Assembly (NCBI RefSeq): GCF_040371945.1
Contig: NZ_BAABWS010000001.1
Span: forward strand, 682,001 to 746,000
Length of the DNA stretch: 64,000 nt
DNA from: Litorivita sp040371945
GTDB lineage: Bacteria > Pseudomonadota > Alphaproteobacteria > Rhodobacterales > Rhodobacteraceae
Direction of reading: 5' to 3'
Made by a program: the position numbers and the translations under genes. This document shows positions 16,404-25,333 of the stretch, one piece after another. The notes beneath the pieces are model-generated. The model did not search any database, was not told the origin of the DNA, and saw only the letters and a program-made list of their open reading frames with translations. Positions within the stretch are counted from its first letter, which is position 1. The number at the start of each line of letters is the position of its first letter.

Positions 16404-16742
16404 TCAGCCGCCCTCGCCCGGCGCTTCGCTAAAGTATTTCTCCAGCTTGCCGGTCTCGCCATCGCGCTCCTCGGCTTCGGGCAACTGGTCTTTCTTGGAA
16501 ATGATAACCGGCCATGCTTCGGAGTATTTGCGGTTGAACTCGACCCATTTTTCCATATCCGGCTCGGTGTCCGGACGGATCGCATCGGCGGGGCATTCGG
16601 GTTCGCAAACGCCGCAATCGATGCATTCGTCGGGATGGATCACCAACATGTTTTCACCCTCATAGAAGCAATCCACCGGACATACTTCGACGCAGTCGGT
16701 GTATTTGCAGGCAATGCAGTTGTCGATCACGACATAGGTCAT
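16404..16742 (-). CDS. fdxA: 7Fe-8S ferredoxin FdxA
   Basis: A 112-aa electron carrier with one [3Fe-4S] and one [4Fe-4S] cluster. The cysteines are visible at residues 9, 12, 17, 21, 25 and 40, 43, 46, 50 (motifs CIACKYTDCVEVCPVDC and CIDCGVCEPECP). Replacement of the second cluster-1 spacing by CxxCxxxxC is the usual sign of a 7Fe ferredoxin. The C-terminal extension of about 50 residues is typical of Azotobacter FdI-type proteins. It lies between the S4 protein gene and carD, a neighbourhood I recall as conserved in Rhodobacterales, and has no obvious dedicated redox partner nearby. Confidence 0.95.
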   Translation of the reverse strand: MTYVVIDNCIACKYTDCVEVCPVDCFYEGENMLVIHPDECIDCGVCEPECPADAIRPDTEPDMEKWVEFNRKYSEAWPVIISKKDQLPEAEERDGETGKLEKYFSEAPGEGG

Positions 16743-16816
16743 CTTCGTCTTCCATCTTTTGAACGCCCGCCCTAGCTAGTGCAGGTGCAGCAATCATTCA
16801 AGCGAAACGCGTCGCT

Positions 16817-17191
16817 TTAGGGCTTGTTGAGATCAAATTGCCTGCGATCACGCTTGGTCGGGCGCCCGCCTCCCTCATATCGCGGAGCGGATGGAACAAC
16901 CTCCTGCGCGCGCGCCTCGGGCGGGGCGAGGTCCTCATACAAAAGCCGCGCCTCGGGGGCCGGTCCGCGCCGCGAGCCAAGCGCCAAGACCTTGACCTCG
17001 CGCAGATCGCGCCCCTGCGCGAACAAGAGCACATCGCCCAAGGTGACAGATTGCGCAGGTTTGAGCACCTTTTGACCGTTCAGCCGCAGATGCCCGCCCG
17101 ACACGGTCTTGGCTGACAAGGAGCGGGTTTTGAAAAACCGCGCCTGCCAGAGCCATTTATCGACCCGTATTTTACCTGCGTTTTCTGTCAC
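16817..17191 (-). CDS. S4 domain RNA-binding protein (HslR/Hsp15-like)
   Basis: A 124-aa protein with an N-terminal S4 RNA-binding domain: IRVDKWLWQARFFKTRSLSAK, followed by HLRLNGQKVLKPAQSVTLGDVL. This is the pattern of Hsp15 (HslR), which in E. coli binds 50S subunits carrying stalled nascent chains. The C-terminal third is basic and charged (YEGGGRPTKRDRRQFDLNK). It follows the helicase gene by 34 bp on the same strand, so the two are probably cotranscribed, which fits a role in RNA handling. Confidence 0.9.
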   Translation of the reverse strand: MTENAGKIRVDKWLWQARFFKTRSLSAKTVSGGHLRLNGQKVLKPAQSVTLGDVLLFAQGRDLREVKVLALGSRRGPAPEARLLYEDLAPPEARAQEVVPSAPRYEGGGRPTKRDRRQFDLNKP

Positions 17192-17225
17192 CTAGCGCGC
17201 AAAGCTCATCTGTTTGGGGCCAAAG

Positions 17226-20138
17226 CTATTTCTTGGTCAGCCCCATGAGCGCCGCCGCAAAAGGATTATCAGGATCGATTTTATCCTTCTTGGGCGGGCG
17301 CGCCTCAAAGCTCTGGCCGCCCTTGTCGCCGCCCGATTTCGGGCCGCCCTTGCCGCGCGGTTTGCCCTTGCCTTGCGGACGCCCCTTGCCTTGGGGTTTG
17401 CCGCGACCGCGCGACTCGCCGCCGCGCTCTCCGCCACGTGCTCCGCCGCGCTCACCGCCGCGTGCGCGGCCCCATGCAAATGTATAAAACACTTCCATTT
17501 CAGGGGCTTCATCGGCGCTTTTCACCTGCGCATCTGCGGCTTGGGCTGCATCGGCTTGCGGTGCAATCTCCTCGGAGGGCACATCGGCCGCCTCGGTCAC
17601 AGGCGCAGCAGGGGCGCCATCGGCGGGAACCGCTTCGGCCGGCTCGGCTGTCTCGGCCTCCTGCGACTCGGGGTTTTGCGCGGGCGCGGCGTCCTGCGCC
17701 GTCTCTTGCGGCGCGGCCGCGGCTGCAGGCGCGGCTTTGACCTTCACCCGCTCGCCCTTCTCGGCGCGATAGCCAAGCCCTTGCATCAAATCGGCAAATT
17801 GCTCCAGCGTCATGCCGGTGATCGAGAGCATATCCGCCTTGGCCTCAAACCCGCCGCGGCTGTCCTCGGCGCGCAGCATATCGGCCAGACGCTCCAGCAT
17901 ATCAATGCGGATCGCCCGCGCGCCGGAGGCACGATAGCCCGCCATCAAATGATAGCCCTCGGGCGCGCCATCTCCGGACGGCACCGTCACCAAACCAGGG
18001 GGCGGCGCTTCGGGGAACTCTTCCAAGCCTTTGAATAGCGACCACAAAACCAAACGCAGCCGCGTCGGCGCGGGTTTCAAAAGCAGCGGCATGAAAATGG
18101 TGAACTGCCCGAAACGCACGCCATGTTTGCGCAAAGCGCCCCGCGCGTCTTGGTCCAATGCCTTGACCTCTTCGGCCACTTGGGCGCGCGGCAACAGGCC
18201 AAAGCCTTCGACCAGTTGGAAGGCAAAGCCCCGCGCCAGCCCCGACAGGGCCTCGTCGCGCGACATATTGAGCAAGGGTTCAAACAGCGTCGCCACCTTG
18301 CGGTCGATGAAATGCTGCAAACGGCGCGCGACCTTCTGGGCCACGTCCTCGCCCGCCTCTTCGTCGACAAAGGCTTTGACCTGCGGCTTGAGCGGATCGG
18401 AGCCCGCGACCAATTTGCCCACCGCGCTGTTGCCCCACATCAGGCCGCCTTGCTCGGTAAAATCGATCTCGGTATCGGGCGCGTTATAGAACCGGTCCGC
18501 CCGCAGGTGGAACTCCGGCGCCAAGGCGGCCATCGCCGCCTGCCCCAAGGTTTTTGCTTCCTCGGCAGTCGCGGTTTTGTCCTGCGAAAAGCGGAACCCT
18601 TCAAGACGGCCAACGAATTGTCCTTCGACCGTCACTTCACCTTCTTTGCTTACTTCGGCCAACATGGCCTCCTTCTGTTTGAGCCGGCGCAGGAGCACGC
18701 TTGTGCGCCGGTCCACAAATCTTTGGGTCAAACGCTCGTGCAGCGCATCCGACAAAGCGTCTTCTACAGCGCGCGTCGCCCCGCGCCAATGGCTTTCGTC
18801 ATTTACCCATCCCTTGCGCTGCGCGACATAGGTCCATGTGCGAATAAAGGCCAATCTTTTTGAAACTGTGTCGATATCGCCATCCATACGGTCGATTCGC
18901 TTGATCTGCCGCGCCAGCCAATCGTCGGGAATGCGGCCCTTCTCGTGCAAGAAGCCGTAGATCGCCTCCAGAAGGCTGCTGTGTTCGGCGTGGGAGATGC
19001 CGCGAAAATCGGGGATGCGGCACACATCCCAGAGCAATCGCACCGATGGTCCGTCCGAGGCCCGCGCGCGGGTTTCGGCATCATTGCTGAGCGTTTTCAA
19101 GGCCATAAGGTCGTCCGCCTCGCGCGCCTTGACCAGCCATTCGTCTTGCGGCGCCACCTCCAGCGCGGCGATCAAAGCCTCCGGCGTGCCAAATTGCAGA
19201 TCGGTGTTGCGCCAGTTGAGCTTTTTGATCGGGGTAAAGCGGTGATCCATGATCGCCTGCGCCGTGCCCTCGTCCAGCGGGCGCGCCTCGCCGGTGACGC
19301 CAAACGTGCCATGCGACATGCCGCGCCCCGCGCGTCCGGCGATCTGCGCCAATTCATTGGGCGCCAAGGGGCGCATCCGCCGCCCGTCAAATTTCGTCGT
19401 GGCCGAAAAGGCCACATGGTTGATGTCGAGATTGAGCCCCATTCCGATGGCATCCGTCGCCACCAGAAAATCCACATCGCCGTTTTGGTATAATTCCACC
19501 TGCGCGTTGCGGGTGCGCGGGCTGAGCGCGCCCATAACCACCGCCGCGCCGCCCTTTTGCCGTTTGAGCAATTCGGCAATCGCATAGATATTATCAACCG
19601 AAAAACCGACGATCGCGCTGCGAGCGGGCATGCGGCTTATCTTTTTCGAACCTCCATAGGATAATTCGCTCATCCTCTGGCGCTGCACGAATTCCGCCTC
19701 GGGGACCAGTTCGGCAATCGCCCCGCGCATCGTATCCGAGCCCATAAACAGCGTCTCATGGGTGCCGCGCGCCTGCAAAAGCCGCTCGGTAAACACATGG
19801 CCGCGCTCGGGATCGGCGCATAGCTGTATCTCGTCCACGGCAAGAAAATCCGTGCCCATGGCGGGCGGCATCGCCTCGACGGTGCAGACCCAATATTTCG
19901 TGCGCGGCGGCACGATCCGCTCCTCGCCCGTCACCAAAGCCACCACCGAGGGGCCGCGCAGGGCGACGATCTTGTCATAGACCTCGCGCGCCAAAAGCCG
20001 CAGCGGCAGGCCGATGATGCCGCTGTTATATCCCAGCATCCGTTCAATCGCGTAATGGGTCTTGCCGGTATTGGTGGGGCCGAGAACGGCGATCACCCGC
20101 CGGTCCATCCCGCGTTGCGCGCTGCTGTAGGATGTCAC
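17226..20138 (-). CDS. SUV3-like superfamily II RNA/DNA helicase with RGG-rich tail
   Basis: A 970-aa helicase related to mitochondrial SUV3. The ATPase motifs are Walker A GPTNTGKT (residues 20-27) and Walker B DEIQ (102-105), the same DEIQ seen in SUV3. Motif III/IV region ALSPRTRNAQVELYQNGDVDFLVATDAIGMGLN and motif VI QIAGRAGRG follow. The middle is the SUV3 C-terminal type domain. Residues from about 790 are Ala/Glu/Pro-rich, and about 905-955 contain Arg-Gly-Gly repeats (RARGGERGGARGG) and a Lys/Gly-rich stretch, probably an RNA-binding tail. It is expected to unwind RNA in decay or processing. The S4 gene follows and a TPR gene precedes. Confidence 0.9.
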   Translation of the reverse strand: MTSYSSAQRGMDRRVIAVLGPTNTGKTHYAIERMLGYNSGIIGLPLRLLAREVYDKIVALRGPSVVALVTGEERIVPPRTKYWVCTVEAMPPAMGTDFLAVDEIQLCADPERGHVFTERLLQARGTHETLFMGSDTMRGAIAELVPEAEFVQRQRMSELSYGGSKKISRMPARSAIVGFSVDNIYAIAELLKRQKGGAAVVMGALSPRTRNAQVELYQNGDVDFLVATDAIGMGLNLDINHVAFSATTKFDGRRMRPLAPNELAQIAGRAGRGMSHGTFGVTGEARPLDEGTAQAIMDHRFTPIKKLNWRNTDLQFGTPEALIAALEVAPQDEWLVKAREADDLMALKTLSNDAETRARASDGPSVRLLWDVCRIPDFRGISHAEHSSLLEAIYGFLHEKGRIPDDWLARQIKRIDRMDGDIDTVSKRLAFIRTWTYVAQRKGWVNDESHWRGATRAVEDALSDALHERLTQRFVDRRTSVLLRRLKQKEAMLAEVSKEGEVTVEGQFVGRLEGFRFSQDKTATAEEAKTLGQAAMAALAPEFHLRADRFYNAPDTEIDFTEQGGLMWGNSAVGKLVAGSDPLKPQVKAFVDEEAGEDVAQKVARRLQHFIDRKVATLFEPLLNMSRDEALSGLARGFAFQLVEGFGLLPRAQVAEEVKALDQDARGALRKHGVRFGQFTIFMPLLLKPAPTRLRLVLWSLFKGLEEFPEAPPPGLVTVPSGDGAPEGYHLMAGYRASGARAIRIDMLERLADMLRAEDSRGGFEAKADMLSITGMTLEQFADLMQGLGYRAEKGERVKVKAAPAAAAAPQETAQDAAPAQNPESQEAETAEPAEAVPADGAPAAPVTEAADVPSEEIAPQADAAQAADAQVKSADEAPEMEVFYTFAWGRARGGERGGARGGERGGESRGRGKPQGKGRPQGKGKPRGKGGPKSGGDKGGQSFEARPPKKDKIDPDNPFAAALMGLTKK

Positions 20139-20213
20139 GTCTGGCTCTTTCTTGGAGGGGGTCGGGTCGGCGAGGTCGGTCGGCGGGCGGATCGAAGGGT
20201 CAAAGGGCGAAGC

Positions 20214-20822
20214 TCAGAGCGTCTCGCCCCCGTGCCGCTCCAGCCGCGCCAAGGCTTCGACCACCTGTTCATGCGCGGGATAGAGCGCGGCGGCAAGCTG
20301 ATAGGCTTGCAACGCCTGCGCGGGGCGCTCTAATTGCTCGAAAATCGCGCCCAATCCGATCATCGCCTCATAATGGCGCGGCTCAAGGCTCAAGGCGCGG
20401 CCCAGATCATGGAGCGCCATGCCAAACCGGTCCTGCCGATACAGCACCATGGCGCGCATATGCCAGCCTTCGGCAAATTGCGGCGCGTGATCGGTCAAAG
20501 CGGTAAGATGCTCGTATGCCAAGGGAAAATCGCCCCGCTCCAGCGCATCGCGCCCGCGTTTGAGCAAAAGATCCATCACCGGCGATCCCGATTTCGACCA
20601 TTCGAGCGAAAGCTCGCGCGCGATCCGCTCGGCCTCGCCGCCCTCGGCCGACTTCAACTCGCCCAAGAGCCGCGTGGCCCGCTCTTCGCTGCCCGAAGGC
20701 GCGGCCGGATTGGGCAAACTTCCGCCATCCTGCGCCCGCGCGGGGCCGCTAGGTAAGGAAATCATGACTATGGCGACAATTGTCGCCACGATAGGTTTGA
20801 AATTGAATCGATCCGCGCCCAT
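20214..20822 (-). CDS. TPR-repeat secreted protein
   Basis: A 202-aa protein with a signal peptide (MGADRFNFKPIVATIVAIV, cleavage near PARAQD), so it is probably periplasmic. Three TPR-like helices pairs are visible between about residues 85 and 195: GDFPLAYEHLTALTDHAPQF, MVLYRQDRFGMALHDLGRAL and LGAIFEQLERPAQALQAYQL. Such repeats mediate protein contacts; the partner is unknown. The gene is 75 bp upstream of the helicase gene on the same strand and may share its transcript. It is divergent from the SCP2 gene, 73 bp apart. Confidence 0.88.
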   Translation of the reverse strand: MGADRFNFKPIVATIVAIVMISLPSGPARAQDGGSLPNPAAPSGSEERATRLLGELKSAEGGEAERIARELSLEWSKSGSPVMDLLLKRGRDALERGDFPLAYEHLTALTDHAPQFAEGWHMRAMVLYRQDRFGMALHDLGRALSLEPRHYEAMIGLGAIFEQLERPAQALQAYQLAAALYPAHEQVVEALARLERHGGETL

Positions 20823-20895
20823 AACTTTAGTCTATCGCCAGCGCGTAGGGATTGTCAGCCCCGCTATGGCAAGAAGCAAACAGAAAGGCGCAAAT

Positions 20896-21186
20896 ATGAG
20901 CGATGTTATCACCGCGGCCGTGGCCGCACTCTCCGAGAAAATGAGCGGAGCCGATTTCGACGGCTCGGCCAAATTCGTCATTGAAGGCGAAGGTTCGGTC
21001 GTCGTCGACGCCTCGGGCGCACGCGCATCGGATGAAGAGGCCGACGTCACATTGACCGCCGATGCCGACACGTTCCAAGACATGATGGCGGGCAATCTCA
21101 ACCCCACCAGCGCCTTTATGAGCGGTAAGCTGAGCGTCGATGGCGATATGTCCAAGGCCATGGCTTTGGGCTCGGTCCTCGGCTAA
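20896..21186 (+). CDS. SCP2 sterol-binding domain protein
   Basis: A 96-aa single-domain protein of the SCP2 family, a hydrophobic-ligand-binding fold that in bacteria probably binds fatty acyl or lipid molecules. The recognisable parts are AKFVIEGEGSVVVDASG, the acidic DVTLTADADTFQDMMAG and the C-terminal LNPTSAFMSGKLSVDGDMSKA. The ATG at 20896 is preferred over an in-frame ATG at 20866 because AGAAAGG lies just upstream. It is 26 bp before a lysophospholipase-like gene, suggesting a lipid-related operon. Confidence 0.92.
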   Translation: MSDVITAAVAALSEKMSGADFDGSAKFVIEGEGSVVVDASGARASDEEADVTLTADADTFQDMMAGNLNPTSAFMSGKLSVDGDMSKAMALGSVLG

Positions 21187-21212
21187 ACTTCGGCGAAAGC
21201 GCAAGGTAAGAC

Positions 21213-22169
21213 ATGGAAAACGCACCCTTTTATGATGAACTGGCCGAAGGGCCATCGGGCGGCGCGGCCTATTGGGCGCGTGCATCCGACGGGGTGCGTA
21301 TCCGTATCGCGGTCTGGCCCGATGCGGCGGCAAAGGGCACGGTCCTGCTGTTTCCGGGGCGCACGGAATACGCCGAAAAATACGGGCGCGCGGCGGGCGA
21401 TCTTGCCGCGCGCGGCTATGCGACTTTGGCGGTGGACTGGCGCGGCCAAGGGTTGGCCGACCGCGTCACCGACAATCCGATGACCGGCCATGTCGGCGAT
21501 TTTGCCGATTATCAAAAGGACGTGAAGGCCGCCCTCGCCGCCGCCCGCGCGCTGCATTTGCCCGAACCGTTCTTCTTGATCGGTCATTCGATGGGCGGCT
21601 GCATCGGGCTGCGCGCGCTTTACGAGGGCCTGCCGGTCAAGGCCGCCGCCTTCTCTGCGCCGATGTGGGGCATTGGTCTCAATGGCTTTCTGCGTCCCGT
21701 CGCATGGAGCCTGTCGTGGAGCGGCGCGCTTTTGGGCATGGGGCATCTTTTCGCGCCTGGAACCAAGCCCGAAAGCTATGTCTTGGCCGAGCCTTTCGAG
21801 GGCAACAAATTGACCAAAGACCCTGATATGTTTGACTATATGGTGCGCCAGACAGAGGCCGTCGAACGCTTCGGCCTTGGCGGGCCGTCTCTCAAATGGC
21901 TCTATGAGGCGCTGATCGAATGCGCGCGGCTGATCCAGAAACCCGCGCCTGATCTGCCCTGCGTGACCTATTTGGGCACGGACGAGCGCATCGTGGACAA
22001 GGACCGCGTCGCCGCGCGGATGGGCGATTGGGACAGCGGCGAATTGGTCATGATCGAGCAGGCCGAACATGAGATCATGATGGAAGTGCCCCAAACCCGC
22101 GCCGCGTTTTTCGACGGGGTGACGGCCCTGTTTGATGCGCAGCTCGGCGAGGTGAAGCAGGCGGTCTAA
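21213..22169 (+). CDS. Alpha/beta hydrolase, lysophospholipase/monoglyceride lipase-like
   Basis: A 318-aa alpha/beta hydrolase of the PldB/monoacylglycerol lipase group. The nucleophile elbow is GHSMGG with Ser126. The oxyanion region is LLFPGRTEYAEKYG, the family segment VDWRGQGLADR follows, and the late Asp and His of the triad are likely in TYLGTDERIVD and EQAEHEIMME. There is no signal peptide, so it is cytoplasmic or membrane-associated. Its neighbour SCP2 is compatible with lipid handling. Substrate unproven; carboxylesterase activity is a possible alternative. Confidence 0.88.
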   Translation: MENAPFYDELAEGPSGGAAYWARASDGVRIRIAVWPDAAAKGTVLLFPGRTEYAEKYGRAAGDLAARGYATLAVDWRGQGLADRVTDNPMTGHVGDFADYQKDVKAALAAARALHLPEPFFLIGHSMGGCIGLRALYEGLPVKAAAFSAPMWGIGLNGFLRPVAWSLSWSGALLGMGHLFAPGTKPESYVLAEPFEGNKLTKDPDMFDYMVRQTEAVERFGLGGPSLKWLYEALIECARLIQKPAPDLPCVTYLGTDERIVDKDRVAARMGDWDSGELVMIEQAEHEIMMEVPQTRAAFFDGVTALFDAQLGEVKQAV

Positions 22170-22207
22170 CCGCCTGTTCTCTTTACGGTTTTAGCCAATT
22201 TGCGGCC

Positions 22208-23038
22208 TCACCCGTCGCGCGCCACGCTCTGGCGCTGCTCGCCCAATCCCTCGATCCGCAACACCATCTCGTCGCCCTCGCGCAAGAACCGCGGCGGCTT
22301 CATCCCCATCCCCACACCCGGCGGTGTGCCGGTGGCGATCACATCGCCTGGCTCAAGGCGCATCATCTCGCTCAGATGCGCGATGATCTCGGCCACGGTG
22401 AAAATCATCGAGGCCGAATTGCCGCGCTGCGCCGCCGCGCCGTTGAGATCCAGCTCCATCGCCAGATTTTGCGGATCACCCGCCTCGTCCGGCGTCACCA
22501 GCCACGGGCCGACAGGGCCGAAGGTGTCGCAGCTCTTTCCTTTGGTCCATTGCCCGCCGCGCTCGATTTGAAACGCGCGCTCGGAAAGGTCATTGACGAT
22601 CGTATAGCCCGCGACATAGTCCAACGCATTGTCTTTGCTGACATATTTCGCCTCTCGCCCGATCACGACGCCCAATTCGACCTCCCAATCGGATTTTTGC
22701 GACCCGCGCGGCAAGAGCACCGTATCATAAGGCCCCGAAAGCGCCGAGGTGGCCTTCATGAACACAATCGGCTCGTCCGGTTCGGCCATCCCCGCCTCTG
22801 CCGCGTGATCCGAATAATTCAGCCCGATGCAGATGATCTTTCCGATGCCGGCCACCGGCACGCCAAGGCGCGGGTTGCCCGCCACCAGCGGCAGGCTTTG
22901 CGGATCGACCTGCGGCAAATCGCCCAAAACCGCGCCCGACAGATCGCCGATCACCCCCGACAAATCGCGCAAACGCCCCTGCGCATCCAAAACCGCGGGC
23001 TTTTCCGCGCCCTTCTCCCCATATCGCACAAACCGCAT
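22208..23038 (-). CDS. Fumarylacetoacetate hydrolase family protein
   Basis: A 276-aa FAH-superfamily enzyme. The family core is IGLNYSDHAAEAGMAEPDEPIVFMK, followed by SDWEVELGVVIG, which carries the metal-binding acids, VAGYTIVNDLSERAFQ, and the C-terminal GDVIATGTPPGVGMGMKPP. Members hydrolyse C-C bonds of beta-diketo acids or decarboxylate oxaloacetate, and prokaryotic homologues often act in aromatic or sugar-acid catabolism. The substrate cannot be determined here. No catabolic neighbours are present, so oxaloacetate decarboxylase or acylpyruvase activity is a reasonable guess only. Confidence 0.9.
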   Translation of the reverse strand: MRFVRYGEKGAEKPAVLDAQGRLRDLSGVIGDLSGAVLGDLPQVDPQSLPLVAGNPRLGVPVAGIGKIICIGLNYSDHAAEAGMAEPDEPIVFMKATSALSGPYDTVLLPRGSQKSDWEVELGVVIGREAKYVSKDNALDYVAGYTIVNDLSERAFQIERGGQWTKGKSCDTFGPVGPWLVTPDEAGDPQNLAMELDLNGAAAQRGNSASMIFTVAEIIAHLSEMMRLEPGDVIATGTPPGVGMGMKPPRFLREGDEMVLRIEGLGEQRQSVARDG

Positions 23039-23193
23039 CGCTGCTCTCCTCTTTGGTGTCGCATATGTTTTGCCGATCCGGCCCGCCCCCGCAAGGCCGA
23101 TGCGCGCGGTGCGACGCGCCCTCGCGTCACCTGCCTCTTGAGAGCGCCCCGCCGAGCGCGTATGTCTGTGCCAACCAAGAAAAGGACGACCCG

Positions 23194-25032
23194 ATGTTTC
23201 AGCTGCCCCTCACCTTGCCCCGCCCGATTTTTGACGCCCATGCCTCCGGCGGCGCGGGCGGGCTTGGCAAATTGCCCGAATGGGATCTGAGCGATCTTTA
23301 CAGCGGCGAGGATGCGCCCGAACTGACCCGCGATCTGGCGTGGTTCGAGGAGGAAGCCGCGACATTTGCCGCCGATTACGAAGGCAAGCTCGCCGCGCTG
23401 GACGCCGAGGGCTTTCTCGGATCGATCCTGAGGTCCGAGAAGATGGACGCGATCGCGGGGCGGATCATGTCCTTTGCGGGGCTGCGCTATTATCAAAACA
23501 CCGTCGATGCGGGCCGCGCCAAATTCATGTCCGACATGCAAGAGCGCATCATCAACGCCTCCTCGGCCTTGGTGTTCTTCTGGCTTGAGGTCAACGAAAT
23601 CAGCGCCGAAACCTATGAGGCATGGATGACGGCGAGCGAGGGCCTGCGCCGCTATCGCCCCGTGTTGGACCGCCGCCGCGCCATGCGCCCCTATCAGTTG
23701 TCCGACGAAATGGAGCGGTTCTTGCACGATCTGGGCGTGGTCGGGGACGCGTGGGAAAAGCTGTTTGACGAAACCATCGCGGGCCTCGAATTCCATGTCG
23801 AGGGCGAGGAAGAGACGCTCAATATCGAGGGCACGCTCAACCTTCTGACCGATCCGGACCGCAACCGCCGCGAAGCCGCCAGCCGCGAATTGGCCCGCGT
23901 GTTCGGCGAGAATATCAAAACCTTTGCCCGCGTGCACAACACCCAAGCCAAGGAAAAGGAAATCTACGACCGTTGGCGCAAAATGCCCACGGCGCAATTC
24001 TCGCGCCACCTGTCCAACGATGTCGAACCCGAGGTCGTCGAGGCCCTGCGCAATGCGGTGGTCGAGGCCTATCCGCGCCTGTCGCACCGCTATTATGCGC
24101 TCAAGGCGAAATGGCTCGGGCTGGAGCGGATGCAGGTTTGGGATCGCAACGCGCCCCTGCCCGTCGAGGACACGCGCATCGTCGATTGGCCCGCCGCCGA
24201 GAAAATCGTCATGGAGGCTTACGGCGCCTTTGATCCGCGCATGGCCGAATTGGCCGCGCCGTTCTTCTCGAAAGGCTGGATCGATGCGGGCGTGAAACCG
24301 GGCAAGGCGCCGGGGGCCTTTGCCCATCCGACGGTGACCGATGTGCACCCCTACGTGATGCTCAACTATCTTGGAAAACCGCGCGATGTCATGACCTTGG
24401 CGCATGAGCTTGGCCACGGCGTGCATCAGGTTCTGGCCGCCGAGCAGGGCGAAATGCTCTCCTCCACCCCGCTGACACTGGCCGAAACGGCTTCGGTCTT
24501 TGGCGAGATGCTGACCTTTCGCAAAATGCTCGACGGGGCCAAAACCCCTGCCGAGCGCAAGGTGATGCTTGCCGGTAAGGTCGAGGATATGATCAACACC
24601 GTGGTGCGCCAGATCGCCTTTTACGATTTCGAATGCAAGCTGCACGCGGCGCGGCGCGAGGGCGAATTGACCCCCGACGACATCAACGCCCTGTGGATGT
24701 CGGTGCAGGCCGAAAGCCTCGGTCCCGTGTTTGATTTCATGGACGGATACGAGACCTTTTGGGCCTATATCCCGCATTTCATCCACTCGCCCTTCTATGT
24801 CTATGCCTATGCCTTTGGCGACGGGTTGGTGAATGCGCTCTATGCCGTCTATCAAGACAGCCCCGAGGGATTCGAAGAAAAATATTTCGACATGCTCAAA
24901 GCGGGCGGGTCGAAACATCACAAGGAATTGCTTGCCCCCTTCGGCCTTGATGCCTCCGATCCGGCCTTTTGGAACAAAGGCTTGGCGATGATCGAAGGGT
25001 TCATTGATGAATTGGAAGCGATGGAAGAGTAA
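23194..25032 (+). CDS. M3 family oligoendopeptidase (PepF-like)
   Basis: A 612-aa cytoplasmic zinc metallopeptidase that degrades oligopeptides. The zinc motif HELGH is at residues 404-408 (LAHELGHGVHQ), with the third ligand Glu431 in LAETASVFGEM. N-terminal PepF-type segments and the C-terminal PFYVYAYAFGDGLVNALYA agree with the M3B clade. The start at 23194 has AAAGGA upstream. The end overlaps the start of a small membrane protein gene by 29 bp, so the two are translationally coupled. Confidence 0.94.
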   Translation: MFQLPLTLPRPIFDAHASGGAGGLGKLPEWDLSDLYSGEDAPELTRDLAWFEEEAATFAADYEGKLAALDAEGFLGSILRSEKMDAIAGRIMSFAGLRYYQNTVDAGRAKFMSDMQERIINASSALVFFWLEVNEISAETYEAWMTASEGLRRYRPVLDRRRAMRPYQLSDEMERFLHDLGVVGDAWEKLFDETIAGLEFHVEGEEETLNIEGTLNLLTDPDRNRREAASRELARVFGENIKTFARVHNTQAKEKEIYDRWRKMPTAQFSRHLSNDVEPEVVEALRNAVVEAYPRLSHRYYALKAKWLGLERMQVWDRNAPLPVEDTRIVDWPAAEKIVMEAYGAFDPRMAELAAPFFSKGWIDAGVKPGKAPGAFAHPTVTDVHPYVMLNYLGKPRDVMTLAHELGHGVHQVLAAEQGEMLSSTPLTLAETASVFGEMLTFRKMLDGAKTPAERKVMLAGKVEDMINTVVRQIAFYDFECKLHAARREGELTPDDINALWMSVQAESLGPVFDFMDGYETFWAYIPHFIHSPFYVYAYAFGDGLVNALYAVYQDSPEGFEEKYFDMLKAGGSKHHKELLAPFGLDASDPAFWNKGLAMIEGFIDELEAMEE

Positions 25033-25264
25033 AGCGCGCCGCGCATCGGGGGCGGGGCACGGGCTGCGCGCCCGATTGGCACGCATCTTGGTGCGGGTGC
25101 GGCGCTCGGTCCCTGCGGGGCTGCGGCTGGTGCTCGGGATCGTGCTGATCATCGGCGGAATATTGGGGTTTTTGCCCGTTCTGGGGTTTTGGATGCTGCC
25201 TTTGGGCGTCGCTATTGCCGCGCTTGACCTCAAACCGCTTTGGGCGCGGATCAAACACCGCTGA
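25004..25264 (+). CDS. Small membrane protein
   Basis: An 86-aa protein with a basic N-terminus (KRWKSKARRA and RARLARILVRVRR) and one or two hydrophobic segments (LRLVLGIVLIIGGILGFLPVLG and FWMLPLGVAIAALDL). I recall this pattern from conserved Rhodobacterales proteins without a named role. It starts inside the peptidase gene, with GAAGGG before the ATG, overlapping by 29 bp. An ATG one codon later is equally possible. Confidence 0.78.
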   Translation: MMNWKRWKSKARRASGAGHGLRARLARILVRVRRSVPAGLRLVLGIVLIIGGILGFLPVLGFWMLPLGVAIAALDLKPLWARIKHR

Positions 25265-25333
25265 TGTGCCCTATGGCCATCGGCCCCGTTTTGCCATCTA
25301 CTCGCCTTGCACCTTGAGAGGGAGGACACCCAA

